This document shows, one piece after another, positions 1 through 6,286 of a DNA stretch of 7,802 nucleotides. Numbering within the stretch: position 1 is the stretch's first letter; every line of letters begins with the position of its first letter. The stretch lies in contig JAEVZP010000037.1 in NCBI GenBank assembly GCA_023392185.1, positions 1 through 7,802 of the forward strand, given 5' to 3'. The translations under genes and the position numbers were made by a program. The stretch is from Bacteroidota bacterium (lineage in GTDB: Bacteria; Bacteroidota; Bacteroidia; Chitinophagales; Chitinophagaceae). Under the pieces are notes generated by a model. The model had not been told where the DNA came from. It searched no databases and worked only from the letters and a program-made list of their open reading frames with translations.

Positions 1-312
1 CGCCCCGGCGGTTATATATACATTGAATATCCCGGCGAGCGGAGCACCCGGCTGCCGTCGATGCGCGAAACGCTTAATTTCTACGACGACGAAACGCACG
101 TCCGCGTCTATAACCACAAAGAAGTGAGCGCCTGGCTGCGCGAAGCGGGCATGGATGTGAAATCGACCGGCACGCGGCGCAGCCTGCCGCTGCTGCTGCT
201 CACGCCTATCCGGTTGGTGCAGGCTTTGGTGAAACGCGGCTATGTGCAGGGCAATGTTTTCTGGGATCTGATGGGCTTTGCCGAATACGTTTTTGCCCGG
301 AAAAAAGGGTAG
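1..312 (+). CDS. Class I SAM-dependent methyltransferase, C-terminal part (5' truncated by window)
   Basis: The frame is open from base 1 to a TAG at 310-312, giving 103 residues with no start in the window. The first residues, RPGGYIYIEYP, look like the late strand of a Rossmann-type methyltransferase (the 'kPGGyl.ie.P' segment after motif III). They are followed by a region with NFYDDETHVRVYNHKEVSAWLREAGM, typed here as NFYDDETHVR at about 27-36 and KEVSAWLREAGM at about 40-51, which matches the usual end of such enzymes where a helix and 'l..aGF' lead into the last strands. The SAM-binding glycine motif lies upstream of the window, so substrate and exact family cannot be read. An internal ATG at 61 is not a credible start because it would remove the conserved strand. 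The call as a methyltransferase is from family resemblance; the substrate is unknown. Confidence 0.75.
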   Translation, partial: RPGGYIYIEYPGERSTRLPSMRETLNFYDDETHVRVYNHKEVSAWLREAGMDVKSTGTRRSLPLLLLTPIRLVQALVKRGYVQGNVFWDLMGFAEYVFARKKG

Positions 313-324
313 GGTTTTGTTCTT

Positions 325-352
325 GTAGAGACAAGGCATGCATTGTCTCTAC
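325..352. repeat. 28-base near-perfect palindrome, GTAGAGACAA...TTGTCTCTAC
   Basis: Arms GTAGAGACAA (325-334) and TTGTCTCTAC (343-352) are exact reverse complements. The centre GGCATGCA is itself self-complementary except for one G/A mismatch. It lies 12 bases after the methyltransferase stop in a non-coding spacer. There is no T-run after it, so it is not a convincing intrinsic terminator. Sequences starting GTAGAGAC and ending GTCTCTAC resemble dispersed intergenic palindromes that I recall from other bacterial genomes; copy number in this genome cannot be seen here. Confidence 0.75.
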
Positions 353-442
353 GACTGTTATTTGAGCCATTTTTGCAATCAGCGTAATGAGAAACGCAAG
401 GCCAGATGATTCGTAAAGATACCTGCCAGACCCGCCCGCCCG

Positions 443-450
443 TACTTTTG
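443..450 (+). promoter_or_regulatory. Bacteroidota-type -7 promoter element for rsmE
   Basis: TACTTTTG matches the Bacteroidota consensus TAnnTTTG. It ends 5 bases before the rsmE ATG at 456, so transcription would begin at or very near the start codon and the mRNA would have almost no leader. I see no clear -33 TTG at the expected distance, so the call rests on the -7 element and its position. Confidence 0.6.
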
Positions 451-455
451 CCGCC

Positions 456-1172
456 ATGTCCCCTTTGTTTTATTTTTCCGGAAATCTGGCCCCAAATGAC
501 CGTATTGCCCTGCCGGAAGACACTGCCCGGCACCTGGTGCAGGTCCTGCGCAAAACGGTGGGCTACGAGTTCCTGCTGACCGACGGAAAAGGGACCCGCG
601 CCGAAGTGCGCATCGTGGAGACTGGAAAGAAAACGGCCACCGTGCAGGTGCTTTTCACCACTTTTTCCCCCCAAATATCGCCCCGTTTCACGCTGGCGGT
701 AGCCTTCACCAAGGCAACGGCCCGCAACGAATGGCTGCTCGAAAAATCGACTGAACTGGGCGTGGCGCGCATCCTTCCTTTGATCACCCAAAGAAGCGAA
801 ACCGAAAAATTCCGGGCCGAACGCTGGACCAATATCCTGATCTCGGCGATGCAGCAAAGCCAGCAATACTGGCTGCCGCAGTTGCACACCCCCCTGCGAC
901 TGGAGGCATTTTGGAAAGAATTTTCCGGAAATAACAGCCGTTTTATCGCCCATTGTATCTCCGAAGAAACGCGGCAGCCTTTGAGTCAGGTGTTGCAACG
1001 GGGCGAGGATACCTTATTGATGATTGGTCCGGAAGGGGATTTTTCACCCGAAGAAGTGGCGGCTGCCTTGGAAAACGGTTTTCAGCCTGTGACGCTGGGA
1101 AATACGCGGCTGCGCACCGAGACGGCGGCAATGGCCGGAATGGCTTATTTTCGATTGCTGAACGACCATTGA
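456..1172 (+). CDS. rsmE: 16S rRNA (uracil-1498-N3)-methyltransferase RsmE
   Basis: RsmE methylates N3 of U1498 of 16S rRNA in the assembled 30S subunit, using SAM. It is a cytoplasmic dimeric SPOUT enzyme with an N-terminal PUA-like RNA-binding domain and a C-terminal trefoil knot. Here 238 residues match the usual family length. The PUA-like part covers about 1-70. LLEKSTELG is at 94-102, the knot motif IGPEGDFSPEE at 190-200, and LGNTRLRTETA, the SAM-binding loop, at 214-224. The start at 456 follows a -7 element by 5 bases and gives the normal N-terminus. The TGA stop shares its A with the next ATG, so the DUF4159 gene is very likely translationally coupled. Odd point: codons for F-S-G-N occur twice (residues 7-10 and 156-159), each made by the iterated palindrome core TTTTCCGGAAAT. 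Confidence 0.97.
   Translation: MSPLFYFSGNLAPNDRIALPEDTARHLVQVLRKTVGYEFLLTDGKGTRAEVRIVETGKKTATVQVLFTTFSPQISPRFTLAVAFTKATARNEWLLEKSTELGVARILPLITQRSETEKFRAERWTNILISAMQQSQQYWLPQLHTPLRLEAFWKEFSGNNSRFIAHCISEETRQPLSQVLQRGEDTLLMIGPEGDFSPEEVAAALENGFQPVTLGNTRLRTETAAMAGMAYFRLLNDH
474..496 (+). repeat. 23-base repeat built on TTTTCCGGAAAT, copy A (inside rsmE)
   Basis: This 23-base segment encodes residues 7-14 of RsmE (F-S-G-N-L-A-P-N). It matches 6395-6417, a non-coding stretch upstream of clpX, at 21 of 23 positions, the differences being at the 14th and 16th base. The first 12 bases contain the palindrome TTTCCGGAAA; the tail CCCCAAA is shared as well. Confidence 0.8.
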
Positions 1173-1825
1173 TGCGTAAGACTTTTTTTATCCTTTGCCT
1201 GCTGCTAGCTTCCCCGGCTCTTTTTGCCCAAAAAATGAAACTGGGCCTGCTGCAATACAGTGGCGGGGGCGACTGGTATGCCAACCCGACGGCACTTAAA
1301 AACCTGGCGCAGTTCTGCAACCAGACGCTGCGCACCAACCTCGATTTGCAGGAAGGACAGGTAGCGCCCGCTTCGCCGGAGCTTTTTAATTATCCTTACG
1401 TGCACATGACCGGCCACGGGCGCTGGGACGTGACGCCGGCAGAAGCGCAAAACCTGCGCACCTATCTGGAAGGCGGCGGTTTTCTGCACATCGACGATAA
1501 CTATGGTCTCGACCCCTATGTGCGCCCGGCCCTGAAGAAGATTTTTCCGGAATTATCGCTGGTGGAAGTGCCTTTTTCGCACCCGGTCTACCGGACGCCT
1601 TTTACGTTTGCAGGCGGCCTGCCCAAGATCCACGAACACGATAAAAAGCCGGCGCGCGGTTATGGCCTTTTCTACAAAGGGCGCATGGTGGTTTTCTACA
1701 GCTTTGAGACTGATCTGGGCGACGGCTGGGAAGACCCGGAAGTGCACAACGACAAGCCGGAAGCCCGCACCAAAGCGCTGCAAATGGGCGCCAATCTGGT
1801 GCGCTATGCGTTTATGGGCGAGTAG
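1172..1825 (+). CDS. Secreted DUF4159 domain protein
   Basis: The 217-residue product starts with a signal peptide: MRKTFF, a hydrophobic stretch ILCLLLASPALFA and a likely signal peptidase I cleavage after A19. The mature part begins near KMKLGLLQYSGGGDW and carries the DUF4159 hallmark: HMTGHGRWDVTPAE at about 78-91, then NLRTYLEGGGFLHIDDNYG at 94-112. The family has a fold related to class I glutamine amidotransferase/ThuA-like proteins, but its biochemical role is not established, and I see no complete catalytic triad to assign. The start at 1172 was chosen because it yields the signal peptide and shares one base with the rsmE stop (TGATG). An in-frame ATG at 953 would place 73 extra residues wholly over rsmE. 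The protein is presumably periplasmic; its link with a 16S rRNA methyltransferase is positional only. Confidence 0.9.
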   Translation: MRKTFFILCLLLASPALFAQKMKLGLLQYSGGGDWYANPTALKNLAQFCNQTLRTNLDLQEGQVAPASPELFNYPYVHMTGHGRWDVTPAEAQNLRTYLEGGGFLHIDDNYGLDPYVRPALKKIFPELSLVEVPFSHPVYRTPFTFAGGLPKIHEHDKKPARGYGLFYKGRMVVFYSFETDLGDGWEDPEVHNDKPEARTKALQMGANLVRYAFMGE

Positions 1826-1849
1826 GGCAAAAGTGTTCTGCTTTCAGGT

Positions 1850-1864
1850 GCAGGCACAGCCTGC
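1850..1864. repeat. Triloop hairpin GCAGGC-ACA-GCCTGC
   Basis: A 6-base stem (1850-1855 with 1859-1864) closes a 3-base loop ACA. It lies 24 bases after the DUF4159 stop. It is one of five similar stem-NNN-stem elements in the spacers of this window. About 60 bases downstream a near copy shares the flanking CCTGC(G/A)GGA. There is no T-run after it. Confidence 0.6.
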
Positions 1865-1909
1865 GGGACACCGAACGATATTTTCCGGAAAATTGATCCG
1901 GTTTTGGTA

Positions 1910-1922
1910 CAGGCGCAGCCTG
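1910..1922. repeat. Triloop hairpin CAGGC-GCA-GCCTG
   Basis: A 5-base stem (1910-1914 with 1918-1922) closes loop GCA. The flanks resemble those of the element at 1850-1864 (GGT(G/A)CAGGC on the left, GCCTGC(G/A)GGA on the right), so the two look like diverged direct repeats of about 20 bases. Confidence 0.6.
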
Positions 1923-1935
1923 CAGGATAGCGCGA

Positions 1936-1952
1936 CATAGGCAAAGCCTATG
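1936..1952. repeat. Triloop hairpin CATAGGC-AAA-GCCTATG between convergent genes
   Basis: A perfect 7-base stem (1936-1942 with 1946-1952) closes loop AAA. It sits between the convergent ends of the DUF4159 gene (stop 1825) and priA (stop 2060). A weak T-rich stretch, ccgaacttttat, follows on the plus strand, so it may help to end the rsmE transcript, but it is a poor intrinsic terminator by sequence. It fits the hairpin family of this spacer equally well. Confidence 0.55.
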
Positions 1953-1963
1953 CCGAACTTTTA

Positions 1964-2057
1964 TCTTTTGTCTTTTGTCTCACTTGCAGCTCACACCGGA
2001 AAAATAAATCGGCCGTCTTTTGTCTTGCTACCTGATACTTTCTACTTGATACTTCCG
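1964..2057. repeat. Degenerate seven-base repeats (TCTTTTG and ACTTGAT types)
   Basis: TCTTTTG occurs in tandem at 1964 and 1971 and again at 2016. From 2016 a run of six seven-base units stays in one register to 2057: the units at 2030 (ACCTGAT), 2044 (ACTTGAT), 2037 and 2051 all begin AC(C/T)T. The array stops just before the priA stop codon. No reading frame here looks coded. It resembles the short tandemly repeated heptamers described in filamentous cyanobacteria, here strongly decayed. Confidence 0.55.
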
Positions 2058-2069
2058 CCTCACACCGGA
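1990..2069. repeat. Direct repeat CTCACACCGGA, second copy spanning the priA stop
   Basis: CTCACACCGGA occurs at 1990-2000 and 2059-2069. The second copy contains the priA stop (TCA at 2060-2062 on the plus strand) and its last two codons, so the first looks like a small duplication of the gene end. The heptamer arrays lie between and before the copies. Confidence 0.5.
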
Positions 2070-4522
2070 TCCACATCAAACTGAATTTGCAGGCCGCTGT
2101 TGCCCCGCTGGGCCTGTAGCAGGCTACGCTCGTGTCGCAACCGGGCCTTGACTTCGTCAATCTTTTCTTTTCTGCGTGGGCATTTAATGCCAATTTCCTG
2201 TACATACAGGTTGCGCACTTTGGCCACCAGTCCGGGGACAGGTCCCTGTACTTCGATGCCGTCGATTTTCTGCATCACCTCGGCCAGTGCCAGGGCAGCG
2301 GCAGCGGCTTTGGGTTGCTCACGGTGCTTAAAAACCACCCGGATCATCCGCACAAAGGGCGGATAGCTGAAAAGTTCCCGGAATTTGATTTCGTGGCGGA
2401 AAAAGCTGTCCACATCATGGTTTTGCACCCAGCCAATTGTAGGATGTTCTTTGTTGTAGGCCTGAATGATAACGCGGCCTGCGCCGTCGCTGCGCCCGGC
2501 CCGCCCGCTCACCTGCTCCATGAGCTGAAACGCCCGCTCGTTGACCCGGAAATCCGGAAAAGAAAGCAAGCCATCGGCCTGCAGGATGCCCACCAGGGCC
2601 ACCGGTGCAAAATCCAGCCCTTTCACCACCATTTGCGTGCCCACCAGAATGTCTATCTGCTGTTGCTGCATTTTCTCCAGCAGGTCGGCAAAGCTGTTTT
2701 TGTTGCGGGTACTGTCCACATCCATGCGGCCCACTTTCGCTCCGGGAAACACGCGCTGCACTTCTTCCTCGATGCGCTCGGTGCCAAAGCTTTTGCTGCG
2801 GATCTTGTCGCTGCCACACTGCGGACACGCATGCAGCAGGGGCGCTTTGGAGCCACAATAGTGGCAGTGCATCTTATCGGTGCTTTTGTGGTAGGTAAGG
2901 CTCACCGAGCAGTTGCGGCAGTGCGGCACAAAGCCACACATCGTGCAGATCAGAAACGGCGCGTAGCCCCGGCGGTTCTGAAACAAAATCACCTGTTTGC
3001 GGCGGCGCAATGCGTCCTGGATCGCCGCTACCAGTTCGGGGGTTAAGAGGTCGATGCCCTGCGGACGCAACTGTTCAATACTGCGGGCGTCTACTACTTC
3101 AATGGCCGGCAACTTCACGCCCTGATAGCGCTCGGTGAGGCCGGCATAAGCGTATTTTCCGGTATCGGCGTGGTAGAGGCTTTCTACAGAAGGCGTCGCC
3201 GAGCCAAGGATCACCGCTGCGTTGTGGAGCGTAGCCAGATAAATAGCCGCGTCGCGGGCATGAAAACGGGGCGACGGATCGCGCTGCTTGTAGCTTGGGT
3301 CGTGCTCTTCATCGGCAATGATGAGGCCGAGATTGTCGTAGGGCAGCCACAGCGCCGAGCGCGGCCCCACGATAACCCGGTAGGTGCCATTCAAAACCTT
3401 ATCCCAGATTTCGACCCGCTCGTTGTCGGAAAAAAGGCTGTGATACACGCCCAGTTCTTCCCCGAAGTAGGCATAGAGGCGGGAAACGAGCTGTGTGGTC
3501 AGTCCGATTTCCGGAAGCAGCAGAATGGCTTGTTTGCCTTCAGCAAGCACCTCCCGGATTTTTTGCAGATACAGCAGCGTTTTTCCGGAACCGGTGACGC
3601 CGTGGAGTAGGGCAATTTTCTTTTTGGAAAGCCCTTCCTGTAGGGTGTCGAAAGCCGTTTGCTGCGCCGGGGTGAGAACAATTTCTTTGGTGCCGTCGCT
3701 GGTCCGGCGGGCGATCCGGTCCACGGTGATTTCCTCGATTGTAAAAATACCTTTTTCCGCCAAGGCCTTCAGTGACGCTGCCGACGCGCCGCTTTTCTCT
3801 AAAAGGGCCGCCTGTCGCACCAGCCCGGTCTGGGCTTTCAGCTGCATGTAGGCCAGCAAAATTTGCAGCTGTTTGGGCGCTTTGCTCAAGTGGTTGAACA
3901 GCTCCTTTTGCGCTGCTTCAGTTTCGTATCCGGTGCCGAGCAAAACCACTTTTTCGGTGCGTGGCTTATAACTTTCTTTCACCGATTCGTCCACCAGCGC
4001 TGCACCGCGCTCCAGGAGCTCGTGCAGCACAGCCACAAGGTGGCGCGGCGTTACAATGGTGCGCAGCTCGGTGATGCTGAGTTCTTTTTTGACCTGAAGC
4101 GCTTCAAAAGCCAGGAAGCCTTCTTCGGTCCACTCGTCTGCCGGCTCGGTGAGCCCGGTCCACAGCAGGCGCGTTTCGCCCTGCACTTTGAGGTGGGCGG
4201 GCAGGGCGGCCTGCATCACTTCGCCGGGTGTGGCGAGGTAATATTGGGCCAGCCACGACCAAAACCGGATTTGGGTGCGGTTGACGATCGGCGCTTCATC
4301 CAGAATGCTGCGGATGGGTTTGACCTCGTAGCCCTCCGGGCGTCGGTTGTGCAGGCCAACAACCAGGCCGGTATAGGTTTTATTGCCGCGCAGGGCCACT
4401 TCCACCCGCATGCCAATACCGATGCGGCCCTGTAATTCCAGCGGAATGCCATAGGTAAGCGTCTGCGGCAGCGAAAGCGGCAGAATGATTTCGGCGTATT
4501 GGGGCAGCGGGGTGGCAGACAT
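2060..4522 (-). CDS. priA: Primosomal protein N' / replication restart helicase PriA
   Basis: PriA binds stalled or broken replication forks, unwinds the lagging arm 3' to 5' using ATP, and starts reloading of the replicative helicase. The 820-residue product is complete, a little longer than the about 730 of Escherichia coli, as is common in Bacteroidota. The N-terminal 3'-DNA-binding domain spans about 1-105. Helicase motifs follow: Walker A GVTGSGKT 308-315, DEEH 404-407, GSATPS 440-445, QNRRGY 515-520, GTQMVVKGLDF 628-638 and QVSGRAGR 670-677. Eight zinc-binding cysteines, C526, C529, C535, C538, C553, C556, C566 and C569, are all present. The start at 4522 gives a normal N-terminus (ILPLSLPQTLTYGIP). 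It lies 105 bases after the 59-residue gene on the same strand, so cotranscription is possible. Two TTCCGGAA copies fall in the gene; one forms the Ser-Gly of Walker A. Confidence 0.98.
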   Translation of the reverse strand: MSATPLPQYAEIILPLSLPQTLTYGIPLELQGRIGIGMRVEVALRGNKTYTGLVVGLHNRRPEGYEVKPIRSILDEAPIVNRTQIRFWSWLAQYYLATPGEVMQAALPAHLKVQGETRLLWTGLTEPADEWTEEGFLAFEALQVKKELSITELRTIVTPRHLVAVLHELLERGAALVDESVKESYKPRTEKVVLLGTGYETEAAQKELFNHLSKAPKQLQILLAYMQLKAQTGLVRQAALLEKSGASAASLKALAEKGIFTIEEITVDRIARRTSDGTKEIVLTPAQQTAFDTLQEGLSKKKIALLHGVTGSGKTLLYLQKIREVLAEGKQAILLLPEIGLTTQLVSRLYAYFGEELGVYHSLFSDNERVEIWDKVLNGTYRVIVGPRSALWLPYDNLGLIIADEEHDPSYKQRDPSPRFHARDAAIYLATLHNAAVILGSATPSVESLYHADTGKYAYAGLTERYQGVKLPAIEVVDARSIEQLRPQGIDLLTPELVAAIQDALRRRKQVILFQNRRGYAPFLICTMCGFVPHCRNCSVSLTYHKSTDKMHCHYCGSKAPLLHACPQCGSDKIRSKSFGTERIEEEVQRVFPGAKVGRMDVDSTRNKNSFADLLEKMQQQQIDILVGTQMVVKGLDFAPVALVGILQADGLLSFPDFRVNERAFQLMEQVSGRAGRSDGAGRVIIQAYNKEHPTIGWVQNHDVDSFFRHEIKFRELFSYPPFVRMIRVVFKHREQPKAAAAALALAEVMQKIDGIEVQGPVPGLVAKVRNLYVQEIGIKCPRRKEKIDEVKARLRHERSLLQAQRGNSGLQIQFDVDPV

Positions 4523-4627
4523 GGTTTTGCGGGCAACTACGCAGACAGGGGTCGAAGGCCGGCAAATCCGGTCGATTTCCGGAAAAAGAGGTCTGAGAGG
4601 CGAGGTGCTTCCCGGTCCTCAAGGGGG

Positions 4628-4807
4628 TTACCCCAGGAAATCATCCGCCTGCTGCTGATTTCCGGGCTTCAGAAAATTATCCACCATGCCCTGCATCATC
4701 GGCGGCAGTTGGCTTTGGATATATTCCTTGATCACGTCGAGGGCTTTGTGGGCCTGTTCTTCGGTAAGACCGGCTTTTTCGGTGAGTTGGTTGATCAGTT
4801 CGTTCAT
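4628..4807 (-). CDS. Small unknown protein, 59 residues, probably helical
   Basis: ATG at 4807-4805 and TAA at 4630-4628 enclose 59 residues beginning MNELINQLTEKAGLTEEQ and ending QQQADDFLG. The spacing of hydrophobic residues in the first 30 (L4, I5, L8, A12, L14, A19, L23, I26, I30) suggests two amphipathic helices. A Pro-Met-Gln rich turn (QLPPMMQGM at 33-41) and a Gln/Asp-rich tail follow. There is no signal peptide, membrane segment or cysteine. Small proteins opening with MNELI..L and a 'l..eQA..al..i..yi' pattern seem familiar from Bacteroidota, but I know no function. Codon use looks like that of its neighbours, and both ends are clean. It lies between clpX and priA on the same strand, 158 bases after clpX and 105 before priA. 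Confidence 0.75.
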   Translation of the reverse strand: MNELINQLTEKAGLTEEQAHKALDVIKEYIQSQLPPMMQGMVDNFLKPGNQQQADDFLG

Positions 4808-4831
4808 GTTTAGGTTGGAGCTATTCGCCTG

Positions 4832-4846
4832 AAGCGCTTCGCGCTT
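4832..4846. repeat. Triloop hairpin AAGCGC-TTC-GCGCTT (GAA loop on minus strand)
   Basis: A 6-base stem (4832-4837 with 4841-4846) closes TTC, which is GAA on the minus strand. The minus strand thus contains GCGAAGC, known as an exceptionally stable DNA mini-hairpin. It falls 24 bases upstream of the small gene, within its leader or promoter region. The overlapping GAAGCGCTTC at 4831-4840 is itself a 10-base palindrome, so two alternative foldings exist. Confidence 0.6.
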
Positions 4847-4935
4847 ATTATAAGGTTAATAAAAAGATTGTTATTGAAAAGAACCGGATGTCTTCGGAGT
4901 TTTCCGGAAATAATACGGTCCCAAGCGAAGTTCCA

Positions 4936-4948
4936 ACGCCGAAGGCGT
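4936..4948. repeat. Triloop hairpin ACGCC-GAA-GGCGT after clpX
   Basis: A 5-base stem (4936-4940 with 4944-4948) closes GAA, 17 bases past the clpX stop. On the minus strand, the coding direction, no T-run follows, so termination of clpX here is doubtful. A TTCCGGAA copy lies at 4902-4909, so the two repeat families are side by side. Confidence 0.5.
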
Positions 4949-4965
4949 CCAACAACCAAAACTGC

Positions 4966-6252
4966 TTACGCCGCTTTCAGATAATCCAGTTTAGAATGCT
5001 CCAATTGCTGCTTGGCGTAGATTTCGGTGAGTTTGAAAACGCCGCCGTGATCGGTTTGGGAGGGCAGGTCAAACATCGCATCGGTGAGCACCATTTCGCA
5101 AATGGCACGCAGACCGCGACCGCCCAGTTTGTATTCAATGGCTTTGTCCACCAGATAATCGAGCGCGGCTTCTTCTACTTCGAGGCGGATGCCTTCGTAT
5201 TGAAACAGCTTTTTGTATTGCTTGATCAGCGCGTTTTTCGGCTCGGTCAGGATGCGGCGCAGGGCATCGCGGTCGAGTGGGTTGAGGTAAGTCACGATCG
5301 GCAGGCGGCCCAGCAATTCCGGAATCAACCCGAAAGCACGCAGGTCCTGGGCGTTGACGTATTGCAGCAAATTCGCCCGGTCGAGGTCTTTAGTACTTTG
5401 AATGGCACGGTAGCCAATGGCAGCCGTCTGCACCCGGCGGGCAATCATCTTATCGATGCCTTCAAAAGCGCCGCCGCAGATAAAGAGGATGTTGCGGGTG
5501 TCCACCGCGATCATTTTCTGATCGGGGTGCTTGCGGCCGCCCTGCGGCGGCACCATGACGGTACTGCCTTCGAGCAGCTTCAGCATCGCCTGCTGCACGC
5601 CTTCGCCGCTCACGTCGCGGGTGATAGACGGGTTGTCGCCCTTACGACCAATTTTGTCGATCTCGTCGATGAAAATAATGCCTTTCTGGGCCGCTTCCAC
5701 ATCATAATCGGCGGCCTGCAACAGGCGGCTCAGAATGCTTTCCACATCTTCGCCCACATAGCCGGCTTCGGTGAAAACGGTAGCATCCACAATGGCAAAC
5801 GGAATCTGAAGCAATTTGGCGATGGTGCGGGCCAGCAGCGTTTTACCGGTGCCGGTTTCGCCTACCATGATCATATTGCTTTTCTCGATCTCTACTTCGT
5901 CTTCAGCTTCTTTGGGTGCCGGGTTGAGCAGGCGCTTGTAGTGGTTGTAGATCGCTACGGAAAGTACCTTTTTGGCATCTTCCTGACCGATTACGTAATC
6001 ATCCAGAAAGGCTTTGATTTCGCGGGGTTTGTAAACGCGATGGCGGGTGACGTCGAAGGCAGAATCAGCCGTTTTCTTGTCTTTTTTCCCGGATGCACCT
6101 TCATAGGCGCCACCGCCAGCTTCCTGGAGCAGGTGATGCGCATTTTCGATACAATGATCACAGATATTGCCTTTGAGGCCGGTAAATAAAATATTGCATT
6201 CCGTTTCCGGACGATCACAAAAAGAACAGCTCTTCTCCGCTTTTCTCGACAT
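4966..6252 (-). CDS. clpX: ATP-dependent Clp protease ATP-binding subunit ClpX
   Basis: ClpX is a hexameric cytoplasmic AAA+ unfoldase that recognises tagged proteins and threads them into ClpP. The 428 residues match the family length. The N-terminal zinc domain has C9, C12, C31 and C34. AAA+ motifs: Walker A GETGTGKT 131-138, pore-1 loop GYVG 164-167, Walker B FIDEID 194-199, RKH pore loop 240-242, arginine finger in GRLP near R316, sensor 2 GGRGLR with R379. The ClpP-docking tripeptide, usually IGF, reads IGY at 279-281. The start at 6252 (MSRKAEKSC) was chosen because it puts the zinc domain at the N-terminus and follows a promoter element; 37 further in-frame residues up to 6363 would cross that promoter. 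clpP is not next to it. The gene seems transcribed alone or with the two genes after it. Confidence 0.98.
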   Translation of the reverse strand: MSRKAEKSCSFCDRPETECNILFTGLKGNICDHCIENAHHLLQEAGGGAYEGASGKKDKKTADSAFDVTRHRVYKPREIKAFLDDYVIGQEDAKKVLSVAIYNHYKRLLNPAPKEAEDEVEIEKSNMIMVGETGTGKTLLARTIAKLLQIPFAIVDATVFTEAGYVGEDVESILSRLLQAADYDVEAAQKGIIFIDEIDKIGRKGDNPSITRDVSGEGVQQAMLKLLEGSTVMVPPQGGRKHPDQKMIAVDTRNILFICGGAFEGIDKMIARRVQTAAIGYRAIQSTKDLDRANLLQYVNAQDLRAFGLIPELLGRLPIVTYLNPLDRDALRRILTEPKNALIKQYKKLFQYEGIRLEVEEAALDYLVDKAIEYKLGGRGLRAICEMVLTDAMFDLPSQTDHGGVFKLTEIYAKQQLEHSKLDYLKAA

Positions 6253-6278
6253 GTCTTTTAATCTAAAATTTTGGGCTG

Positions 6279-6286
6279 CAAAGGTA
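6279..6286 (-). promoter_or_regulatory. Bacteroidota-type -7 promoter element for clpX
   Basis: On the minus strand this reads TACCTTTG, a full match to TAnnTTTG, 26 bases before the clpX ATG. A leader of roughly 20 bases, A/T rich (TTTTAGATTAAAAGAC before ATG), would result. No clear -33 TTG is seen. The 11-mer that includes its end, GGGCTGCAAAG on the plus strand at 6273-6283, recurs at 6355-6365, but there the TA of the box is absent. Confidence 0.65.

Noticed and set aside
953..1171. Upstream in-frame start for the DUF4159 gene
   Set aside because: It would bury the signal peptide behind 73 residues that overlap rsmE in another frame.
1936..1952. Intrinsic terminator between convergent rsmE-DUF4159 and priA
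   Set aside because: The hairpin is perfect but short and has no proper T-run on either strand; it was listed as a member of the hairpin family instead.
1964..2057. CRISPR array
   Set aside because: Units are seven bases and contiguous, with no spacer-repeat alternation and no cas gene.
2132..3046. Long plus-strand open frames opposite priA (also 3863-4435)
   Set aside because: They lie wholly antisense to priA, whose helicase and zinc motifs are complete, and show no family resemblance.
4888..6189. A 433-residue open frame on the plus strand opposite clpX
   Set aside because: It is the antisense shadow of an unmistakable clpX; the product has no recognisable domain and low-complexity Phe/His/Gln runs typical of reverse-strand reading of GC-rich genes.
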